A DNA stretch of 44,923 nt from Dorea sp. CAG:317 (GTDB lineage Bacteria; Bacillota; Clostridia; Lachnospirales; Lachnospiraceae): contig FR892679.1 of NCBI GenBank assembly GCA_000433535.1, positions 48,228 through 93,150 of the forward strand. Reading direction: 5' to 3'. Below the pieces are notes generated by a model that was not told where the DNA came from, did no database searches, and saw only the letters and a program-made list of their open reading frames with translations. Positions 1 through 6,562 of the stretch are shown one piece after another. Made by a program: the position numbers and the translations under genes. Each line of letters begins with the position of its first letter. Position 1 is the stretch's first letter.

Positions 1-168
1 TTTATTTTCACCAAACACGCGAACGCCAAGATCATAAGCCTCTTTTAAGGTTTCCACCGGTTTTGTTTTGCTGACCACGATAAGCGTTACATCGTCTCGT
101 TGGCGGCCGCTGTTTTCGCATGCCTTCACAATCTTCGCCTCTACATCTGCCAGATTTTCCTTTAACAT
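1..168 (-). CDS. yggS: YggS/PROSC family PLP-binding protein, N-terminal part
   Basis: The first 56 codons of a YggS (PROSC, YlmE) family protein run off the left edge of the window. Proteins of this family bind pyridoxal phosphate and keep the vitamin B6 pool in balance; they are cytosolic and not catalytic in the classical sense. The fragment carries the motif VSKTKPVE, whose first lysine (about residue 34) is the expected PLP lysine, followed by an FGEN motif at the cut edge. The ATG at 168 begins 23 bases after the stop of the upstream HlyD-like gene. In many Firmicutes this gene precedes sepF in a division cluster, but that part is outside the window. Family assignment is confident; only the N-terminus is visible. 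Confidence 0.85.
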   Translation of the reverse strand, partial: MLKENLADVEAKIVKACENSGRQRDDVTLIVVSKTKPVETLKEAYDLGVRVFGENK

Positions 169-191
169 GATAGAATCACTCCTTTTTTTTT

Positions 192-1577
192 CTATTGAAA
201 TACAACGTCATTTTCTTTTACAGAGTCACTGTCGAGGGCTATATGGTCATAATTGGCAAGTCCGTAATCATTTCCTTCTTCTACGACATAGTACTCTTCG
301 CTTTCACAAAGGATTTTGATCTGTTTGAATACTGCGTATCCTTTATTGATATTGTATACGCCCTTCAGCTTTTTCTTTTTCTTCAAAGCATATGTATCAC
401 TGGAATCAGGCTTGATCAATATCGGAGATTTTATATCCTCAAAAACAGCCGGGTCCAGGTAGACCATACCGGTTTCGTTGTCACGATAATAGACTTCTGC
501 CGTATGGAATACCGCCTGATCCTTTCCTTCATCCACAAGAACCCCCGCAGATTTGCTGTTTCCGCCCTGGGTGAGATAATCTTCCGGTACGATATAAAAT
601 TCTTTGGATGTAACAGACGATTTTGGAATCTTAAGTCCTGATTCGTCTTCAAGAATCAGTTCCAGATCAAGATATCGTTCCTGCGCATAGCGGATCATTC
701 CCGCATCAAAGGTAAGGAACCCGAGATTGGCATCTTTAGTATTATAAATCTGAAAAGAAGCCACTGCTGTCTCATTATCTTTGGAAAAACGAACACGAAC
801 GCGCTCAATATCTGCCATTTCTTTTGCTGTTTTGTCATTTAATAAAATCACGACATTCCAGATATCATCCGTGATCAGTTTATAGACAGGATCGCCGGCA
901 TTCACTTTACGGTTATCTTTAAAATTTTTCTGTTCATAATTTTGCTTTGTGATCATATCTTCCGTGATGTCGCTGAGTGCAATCTGCTCATAACCATCTG
1001 CCGAGTATATGACGATCCCATCTTTAGCACTCTTATGTACTTTCAGACGGTCACCTTCCGTCTCAAGCATATCGGTCAATTGTGCCTGCCGGCTTTGATT
1101 GGATTTGCTTTCCAGCACAGAAGAAAAATGGTCTTTTAATGTATAAATATCATGGAATTCCTCATCTTTAAAATTTTCGCCGAAGGACTGTACTTTAACT
1201 AACAGAGCTTCCTTCTCCTCTGATGTCAAATCCTGTGACTCTTCCTCTCCGTTTGTCTTAAAGTTAAGCTCCTCCGGAGAAACCGTATATACATTTGTCT
1301 TTGCACCGACCTTGCTTCCTTCTGTGGCAAAGTAATTCACATATCCGCTTTCTTCCGCGTTGACGATCGTCTCACTGCGTACAACAAGGCCTGTATAGGC
1401 GGTATCTTTTAAGATAGAGCCTTCACGAACCTCATAAGCGGAAACATGTCTGTCTGTCAAATATAAAAGCACGAGCACGATCAAATATACAAAGATTGCA
1501 CCAAATACAATAATTCCGATATTCACATGATTTTTTTTCCGATAAACAGTAATATTTGTTGTTTTTTTAGCAGCCAA
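192..1577 (-). CDS. HlyD-like single-pass membrane protein
   Basis: A 461-residue protein with a short basic N-terminus, one membrane segment at about residues 22-41 and a large extracytoplasmic part. Directly after the membrane segment it has the pattern of membrane-fusion (HlyD/biotin-lipoyl-like) adaptors: a conserved beta-rich stretch around 50-100, a helical region around 110-190, then beta-rich domains. In Clostridia such proteins commonly sit beside yggS and sepF, which fits this position, but no transporter partner is next to it, so a role in division or the envelope is only inferred. The start is TTG; a GGGGG ribosome site lies 8 bases upstream. The stop is 23 bases before yggS, suggesting cotranscription. 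Confidence 0.7.
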   Translation of the reverse strand: MAAKKTTNITVYRKKNHVNIGIIVFGAIFVYLIVLVLLYLTDRHVSAYEVREGSILKDTAYTGLVVRSETIVNAEESGYVNYFATEGSKVGAKTNVYTVSPEELNFKTNGEEESQDLTSEEKEALLVKVQSFGENFKDEEFHDIYTLKDHFSSVLESKSNQSRQAQLTDMLETEGDRLKVHKSAKDGIVIYSADGYEQIALSDITEDMITKQNYEQKNFKDNRKVNAGDPVYKLITDDIWNVVILLNDKTAKEMADIERVRVRFSKDNETAVASFQIYNTKDANLGFLTFDAGMIRYAQERYLDLELILEDESGLKIPKSSVTSKEFYIVPEDYLTQGGNSKSAGVLVDEGKDQAVFHTAEVYYRDNETGMVYLDPAVFEDIKSPILIKPDSSDTYALKKKKKLKGVYNINKGYAVFKQIKILCESEEYYVVEEGNDYGLANYDHIALDSDSVKENDVVFQ

Positions 1578-1589
1578 AATATAAGCCCC

Positions 1590-2522
1590 CTATAATAATT
1601 TCAATGCGGCACCATTTAAATAGTTAAAACACCTTCCCTGATATGCACCGCGCTCTTTCATAAGTGTTTCTGCCTCTTCTTTCAACTTCCACCAACTGGT
1701 CCCCCAGTTACAAAATACGGAGTCTTTTTCAGGAACACGGCTGAATAACCGCTCGACGACAATATTCGGATTTAAATACTCCAGAAATGAAATGAGCCGT
1801 TCATAATATTCTTCTTTTGAACATATTGTTATTGTACCATTTTCATAATCCTCACACAACCTTGTGTTTTTGGCAATATAAAGAGAATGTATTTTAACTG
1901 CATCTATGCGAAGTGCAGAGAGACACTTGGCGGTTTCTATGCAATCTTCAAGATGGTCATTGGGGAGATTCAGTATCACATGAGCACAGATCTCAAAGCC
2001 ATATTTTTTAATCTGCAAAACGGCATCCAGAAATTCTGCCAGAGTATGCCCTCTTCCGATTTCCCGGAGTGTATGATAGTTAACAGTCTGAAGTCCAAGC
2101 TCTATGGAGATGTTGACATGATACTCCTTCTTGACGCTTAAGAGTTCTTCAAGATAGTCTTCACGAATACAGTCCGGTCTTGTAGACACCGCAATTTCTA
2201 CAATATCCGGTACGCTGGCAGCTTCTCTGAGAAAACGTAGGAACTGCTCCACAGGCAGAAATGTATTTGTATAATTTTGAAAATATGCAATGAATTTATG
2301 AGCATGATATTTTCTTTCAATATGCGCTTTCGTTTCTAAAAGCTGTGTTGTTACCGGAACCGTCTGCTCCATTGCCTCAAAACCGGTTCCGCATCCTGCA
2401 CAAAAAGCACATCCACGATTTCCATTTTGGCGGTTTGGACAGGTGACCGGGAGATTAACCGGAAGTTTATATACTTTTTCTCCATATTGTTTCTTCAAAT
2501 ATTGTGAATAACTGTTATACAT
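1590..2522 (-). CDS. TIGR01212 family radical SAM protein (YhcC-like)
   Basis: A 310-residue radical SAM protein of the YhcC/TIGR01212 type. The [4Fe-4S] ligands are C28, C38 and C41 in a C-x9-C-x2-C arrangement, the longer spacing typical of this family rather than the usual CxxxCxxC. The QNYTNTF, IELGLQT and HVILNLPN motifs of the family follow. The substrate is not firmly established; relatives belong to the Elp3-like radical SAM proteins. The start ATG at 2522 has AAAGGA five bases upstream. It faces away from the DUF378 gene, and 12 bases separate its stop from the TTG start of the HlyD-like gene, so the two may be cotranscribed. Confidence 0.85.
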   Translation of the reverse strand: MYNSYSQYLKKQYGEKVYKLPVNLPVTCPNRQNGNRGCAFCAGCGTGFEAMEQTVPVTTQLLETKAHIERKYHAHKFIAYFQNYTNTFLPVEQFLRFLREAASVPDIVEIAVSTRPDCIREDYLEELLSVKKEYHVNISIELGLQTVNYHTLREIGRGHTLAEFLDAVLQIKKYGFEICAHVILNLPNDHLEDCIETAKCLSALRIDAVKIHSLYIAKNTRLCEDYENGTITICSKEEYYERLISFLEYLNPNIVVERLFSRVPEKDSVFCNWGTSWWKLKEEAETLMKERGAYQGRCFNYLNGAALKLL

Positions 2523-2613
2523 GGAATTCCTTTCATCTATTTCTATAATTTCTGTATAAAAAAGACGGATGTGAGAGATACTATGACCAGCATAAAAAGG
2601 AGGCAGTGTTTAT

Positions 2614-2820
2614 ATGAAATGGTTCGATAATACAGCGTTGACAATTGTGATCATCGGTGCAATAAACTGGCTGTTGGTCGGTATTTTCCGATTTGATCTG
2701 GTTGCTCTTTTATTTGGAAATCTCTCATGGATGTCTCGCATTATCTACACCTTAGTAGGACTATGCGGACTTTATCTGATCAGTTTATACGGGAGAATCC
2801 GTTCTACATCGGATATGTAA
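2614..2820 (+). CDS. DUF378 small membrane protein (YuzA-like)
   Basis: A 68-residue protein made almost wholly of two membrane helices (about residues 7-30 and 42-60), with the family motif IGAINWLLVGIFRFDLVA in the first helix and a short polar C-terminus. This is the DUF378/YuzA family, whose function is unknown. It is one of only three plus-strand genes proposed here, transcribed away from the radical SAM gene and towards the carboxypeptidase gene, with a hairpin terminator after the stop. A strong AAGGAGG ribosome site stands 10 bases before the ATG. Family assignment is confident; no function is proposed. Confidence 0.85.
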   Translation: MKWFDNTALTIVIIGAINWLLVGIFRFDLVALLFGNLSWMSRIIYTLVGLCGLYLISLYGRIRSTSDM

Positions 2821-2830
2821 CCATAAGAAT

Positions 2831-2859
2831 AGGGGTATCCTCATAGCGAAGATGCCCCT
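2831..2859. terminator. Hairpin terminator between convergent genes
   Basis: A nine-base stem (AGGGGTATC paired with GATGCCCCT, one G-U pair on one strand) closes a loop of about ten bases. It lies between the converging DUF378 gene and the D-alanyl-D-alanine carboxypeptidase gene. The following T run is short on both strands, so it is probably a modest bidirectional terminator. Confidence 0.55.
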
Positions 2860-2881
2860 TTACATATGAGCGAATTTTAAT

Positions 2882-3964
2882 TTAAGATTCCGCCTGATTT
2901 TCAGCCGATGCGATTCCCTGAATCAGAGTTGTCATATCCTGATATAGAAGATCCTTGGACTTCGCCCCCATCACAATGGAGATATAGGGTTTCCCATCCT
3001 GACTCTCATTTAAAAGAACAAGACAGTTTCCTGCTTTCTTCGTAGTACCTGTTTTCCCGCCGATTATTTTCGCGTGTTCCGGAAGTTCAACGGTTCCCTG
3101 TGCATAGTAATTGCTTGCTTCCCATGTAACTTCCCGTTTCGTTCCATCCGCGCCTGTAATCTCTGCTTTATAATCTTTCTTATCTATGATATCTACAAAA
3201 TCTTTATTTTTGACACACTCATTGAAAATAAGATAAATATCATAAGCAGTTGTATAATGATCGTCATCGTGAAGTCCGCTTGAATTTACAAAATGAGTAC
3301 CTGTCGCCATAAGTTCGGCAGCTTTTTTATTCATCATTTTTGCAAATTCTTCAACACTTCCGCCAATATATTCTGCAATTGCATTCGCATTATCATTGCC
3401 GGAATGAAGCAGAAGTCCGTTTAAAAGCGCCTCGAGCGTAAGCTGATCTCCTCTTTTTAACCCGCATGTCTGCTCATCCGCAGCAAAATCAGACTCGTCC
3501 ACATTTACAGTGACAACATCCGAGAGATTGCCGTTTTCAAGTGCAACTAATGCAGTCATAATCTTCGTCACACTTGCGGGATAGAGCTTTTCATATACGT
3601 TATAACTGTAATCTACGGACGCCCCATCTACATCAAGAAGCGCTGCAGATGTGAGTGTCGTACTGTCGGGAATTTCTGAATTTCCGTCTTTTGACATTGT
3701 TCCGTCTTCTAAGTTTTCACCTTCCCTGACCACACACAAATCCGAGGAAAAAAGAGAGCCCTTATAAACTGCCTGATTGTATTGCTGCTGTTCATATTCT
3801 GCTACAAGTGTCTCTTTCGCAAAGAGATTTTTAATGATCAAAAATGATGCGACAACACATAACACTAACAGACATAAAATCATTGATCTGAGGATCCGCT
3901 TTCTTCTGCGTCTCGCCTGCATCCTTTTTTTTCTGGAATTATTTGTACATCTCACGCCAATCAA
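2882..3964 (-). CDS. D-alanyl-D-alanine carboxypeptidase (S11 family, PBP5-like)
   Basis: A serine DD-peptidase that trims the terminal D-alanine of peptidoglycan stem peptides outside the membrane. The three active-site motifs are present: SVTK (S131-K134), SGN (188-190) and KTG (304-306). The N-terminus is a very basic segment followed by one membrane helix (about residues 26-45) with no clear cleavage site, so the enzyme is probably anchored by its N-terminus; the C-terminal anchor domain of classical PBP5 is missing. Numbering is from the TTG at 3964, which overlaps the end of the methylglyoxal synthase-like gene by 26 bases; a GTG three codons later is better spaced from the GAGGAG ribosome site. 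Last gene of the rod/Min cluster. Confidence 0.9.
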   Translation of the reverse strand: MIGVRCTNNSRKKRMQARRRRKRILRSMILCLLVLCVVASFLIIKNLFAKETLVAEYEQQQYNQAVYKGSLFSSDLCVVREGENLEDGTMSKDGNSEIPDSTTLTSAALLDVDGASVDYSYNVYEKLYPASVTKIMTALVALENGNLSDVVTVNVDESDFAADEQTCGLKRGDQLTLEALLNGLLLHSGNDNANAIAEYIGGSVEEFAKMMNKKAAELMATGTHFVNSSGLHDDDHYTTAYDIYLIFNECVKNKDFVDIIDKKDYKAEITGADGTKREVTWEASNYYAQGTVELPEHAKIIGGKTGTTKKAGNCLVLLNESQDGKPYISIVMGAKSKDLLYQDMTTLIQGIASAENQAES

Positions 3965-4334
3965 GATCTCCTCTGTCTATTGATAATATAATAAGCTCTG
4001 CAGTAGCAAGGTTGGTTGCGATTGGAATATTATAGATGTCACACAAGCGAATCACATCATTGACATCCGGCTCTGTTGGCTTTGGAGCATGTGGTTCGCG
4101 AAGAAAGATCAGCGCATCCATATCATTCTGAGCGATCTGTGCACCAAGCTGCTGCTGACCGCCAAGACGTCCTGCAAGATATTTATGGATATTCAAATTC
4201 GTGACTTCTTCGATCAGCCTTCCTGTTGTGCCGGTAGCAAACAGATTATGCTTACTCAGGATTCCACGATACGCGATACAGAAATTCTGCATCAGCGCTT
4301 TCTTTGAATCATGCGCTATTAACCCTATATTCAT
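3939..4334 (-). CDS. mgsA: Methylglyoxal synthase-like protein with altered active site
   Basis: A 131-residue member of the MGS-like fold. Methylglyoxal synthase converts dihydroxyacetone phosphate to methylglyoxal and phosphate. The phosphate-binding ATGTTG motif (residues 33-38) and the HD pair (H8-D9) are kept. However, by alignment with the E. coli enzyme the general base Asp71 is Gln60, Asp91 is Glu80 and His98 is Thr87; only the Asp101 equivalent (D90) remains. Catalysis may therefore be changed or lost, and the annotation as an active synthase is unsafe. AAGGAG lies nine bases before the ATG. It sits between rodA and the carboxypeptidase gene, the usual clostridial position of mgsA. 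Confidence 0.85.
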   Translation of the reverse strand: MNIGLIAHDSKKALMQNFCIAYRGILSKHNLFATGTTGRLIEEVTNLNIHKYLAGRLGGQQQLGAQIAQNDMDALIFLREPHAPKPTEPDVNDVIRLCDIYNIPIATNLATAELIILSIDRGDLDWREMYK

Positions 4335-4347
4335 TGTAAATCACTCC

Positions 4348-5478
4348 TTATTGATATTTTTTCGGTTGTAATCCAACATTCAATACGAATCCGATACCGA
4401 TATATAAGCTGACCAGTGAGGTCAGTCCATAACTGACAAACGGAAGCGGCACACCCGTATTGGGAATCAGTCCTGTGGCAACTCCAATATTAATAAAGCT
4501 CTGAACTGCAATTAACCCTCCTACCCCGCAGCAAATAATCTTTCCTGCGAGGTTCTGGGCTCGTGCCCCTGTTAAAATACATTGTATCACAATTAGCAGC
4601 AACAACGCAATAACTATACAACTTCCCACAAAACCAAGTTCTTCGCCTATAATCGCAAAGATAAAGTCTGTCTGCGGCTCTAAAATGAAGTTTCCGTTTT
4701 TTACAGAAGTTGTTGTGTTGTTGTTAAGCCCCTTGCCGGTAAGCTGTCCGGAACCGATCGCCATGACAGAGTTATTCTGCTGATAAGCACCGTCATCCGC
4801 ATATTTCTCAGGCTCCAGAAAAGATAGAATACGTTTCTGCTGATAATCCTTCAAAAACGGTTGATTCGGCTGTACGGCAATACTTAAAAAGATAACAGCT
4901 GTAGGGATTAAGATCAAAAGAACCGTTAAGATAAACCGGTAGCTTAATCCTGCAATATAGATCAAGATACACAGAACAAGCGCTGTACAGATTGTTGTGG
5001 ACAGATTCGGTTCTGCGATAATAAGCACCAACGGTATTCCGCACAAAACAGCATATTTAAACAAAGTAGCCTTGTCATTCAGATCGTCCTCGTGCTTCAT
5101 CAGAAAACGCGAAAAAAACAGAATCAACAAAATCTTCGCAAGCTCTGACGGTTGAAAGGTTGTAAATCCAAGATTGATCCATCTGGTAGCACCATTGACT
5201 TCTGTTCCGATCACCAGAACAAGCCCAAGGATGAGAACTGCAAATCCGTAAATCAGCCAATAGAAATCCAAAACCCAGACATAATCAATCAACGATACAA
5301 TGACCATAATGATAAGTCCGGCTACAACACCAAATATTTGCTTTGTCTGGTATATTTCTTTTGCACTTCCCACTACAAAAATACCGAGGATCGACAGCGC
5401 CGTTACCAGTGCAACTAATATACAGTTGTAATCTTTTAACCGATATCGTTTCGTAAATCTAAATCTTGATAGTCTCAA
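4348..5478 (-). CDS. rodA: Peptidoglycan polymerase RodA (SEDS family)
   Basis: A 376-residue SEDS glycosyltransferase that polymerises lipid II during side-wall growth together with PBP2. About ten hydrophobic segments are visible. Family features include the GATRWINLG and QPSELAKI motifs in the large loop, GLNN, the FIFAIIGEELGFVG motif and the PFVSYGLTSL motif near the C-terminus. The start is TTG overlapping the minE stop (TTGA) with AGGAG seven bases upstream, which argues for translational coupling. The neighbouring shape genes mreBCD and PBP2 support RodA rather than FtsW or SpoVE, although SEDS members are hard to separate by sequence alone. Confidence 0.9.
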   Translation of the reverse strand: MRLSRFRFTKRYRLKDYNCILVALVTALSILGIFVVGSAKEIYQTKQIFGVVAGLIIMVIVSLIDYVWVLDFYWLIYGFAVLILGLVLVIGTEVNGATRWINLGFTTFQPSELAKILLILFFSRFLMKHEDDLNDKATLFKYAVLCGIPLVLIIAEPNLSTTICTALVLCILIYIAGLSYRFILTVLLILIPTAVIFLSIAVQPNQPFLKDYQQKRILSFLEPEKYADDGAYQQNNSVMAIGSGQLTGKGLNNNTTTSVKNGNFILEPQTDFIFAIIGEELGFVGSCIVIALLLLIVIQCILTGARAQNLAGKIICCGVGGLIAVQSFINIGVATGLIPNTGVPLPFVSYGLTSLVSLYIGIGFVLNVGLQPKKYQ

Positions 5479-5687
5479 ATTTCTTCTCCTAAAAAATTGA
5501 TATATATATGTGTTCTCTCTATTTCTACTTGAAATTCATCTTCTGTAATTTCGATATATTTTGAAATCGTTTCGTATAATTCCCTGCAGATACTTTCATA
5601 AGAATCCGGGAGACATTGAACTCTGTCACTTGTAACCAACGCTTTTAAACGGTTTTTCGCAACAGAAACAGAAGATTGTTTTAACAT
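5475..5687 (-). CDS. minE: Cell division topological factor MinE (short form)
   Basis: A 70-residue MinE, shorter than the usual 85-90 residues. The anti-MinCD helix is recognisable (AKNRLKALVTSDR, residues 10-22), followed by the dimerisation beta/alpha part (ISKYIEITEDEFQVEIE). The N-terminal amphipathic membrane-targeting stretch that precedes AKxRL in most homologues is reduced to a few polar residues. The ATG is well fixed by GGAGGG seven bases upstream, and no in-frame upstream start could restore the missing part. MinE stimulates the MinD ATPase and drives its release from the membrane. The gene follows minD by 12 bases and overlaps rodA. Confidence 0.85.
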   Translation of the reverse strand: MLKQSSVSVAKNRLKALVTSDRVQCLPDSYESICRELYETISKYIEITEDEFQVEIERTHIYINFLGEEI

Positions 5688-5699
5688 TTCAAGACCCTC

Positions 5700-6491
5700 C
5701 TATTCTTTTCTGAAAAGCCCGGAGAGCTTTGAAAAAATACTGTTTTCTGCTTCCAGATTAAGAAATGGAACTGTTTCTCCCATAATACGTCTGCAAATAT
5801 TTGTATAGGCTTTTCCTGCCCGGGAGTGAAGACCGATAACCGGTTCCCCCTGATTTGTACCTATGACAACCTGTTCATCATCCGGAATCGCACCGAGAAG
5901 GGGGATTGCCAGAATGTCTGTCACATCATCGACAGACATCATATCTCCTCTCTTCACCATATCCATGCGAATACGATTGATCAGTAAGTCGTTGTTTTTT
6001 AAGCCGCTTTTTTCTAACAGGCCGATAATACGGTCGGCATCTCTTATAGCCGAGACTTCCGGAGTTGTCACAACAATTGCCCGATCCGCTCCGGCAACTG
6101 CATTTTGGAATCCCTGTTCAATTCCTGCCGGACAGTCAAGCAATATGTAATCAAATTCTTCCTTTAGCTCCGATGTGAGTTTTTTCATCTGTCCCGGTGA
6201 TATAGCTGACTTATCTTTTGTCTGGGCGGATGGAAGAAGATAGAGATTTTCATATCTCTTATCCCGGATCAATGCCTGTTTTAAGCGGCAGCTTCCTTCG
6301 ATAACATCTACCAGATTATAGACGATCAGATTCTCTAATCCCATTACCACATCCAGATTTCTAAGTCCCAGATCCGTGTCGATCACAACGACTTTATTTC
6401 CAAGCTGTGACAGACCGGCTCCTATGTTGGCGGTTGTAGTTGTTTTACCTACACCGCCCTTTCCTGATGTAATTACAATAACCTCACCCAT
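5700..6491 (-). CDS. minD: Septum site-determining ATPase MinD
   Basis: A 263-residue ParA/MinD ATPase that cycles on and off the membrane and positions the division site. The deviant Walker A motif KGGVGKTTT (K11 and K16), the DTDLGLRNLD motif and the LLDCPAGIE Walker B region are present, and the C-terminus ends in an amphipathic membrane helix (IFSKLSGLFRKE). The ATG at 6491 is chosen because AGGAGG lies nine bases upstream; a start eight codons earlier would place that site inside the gene. minC, which normally lies between PBP2 and minD, is not found: only 71 bases separate minD from the PBP2 stop. Confidence 0.93.
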   Translation of the reverse strand: MGEVIVITSGKGGVGKTTTTANIGAGLSQLGNKVVVIDTDLGLRNLDVVMGLENLIVYNLVDVIEGSCRLKQALIRDKRYENLYLLPSAQTKDKSAISPGQMKKLTSELKEEFDYILLDCPAGIEQGFQNAVAGADRAIVVTTPEVSAIRDADRIIGLLEKSGLKNNDLLINRIRMDMVKRGDMMSVDDVTDILAIPLLGAIPDDEQVVIGTNQGEPVIGLHSRAGKAYTNICRRIMGETVPFLNLEAENSIFSKLSGLFRKE

Positions 6492-6562
6492 GAATAATGT
6501 CCTCCTATAACTCATTTTGTATTGTCTCTTGTGCTTTGTATAGGATTATCCTTTGTTTATGT

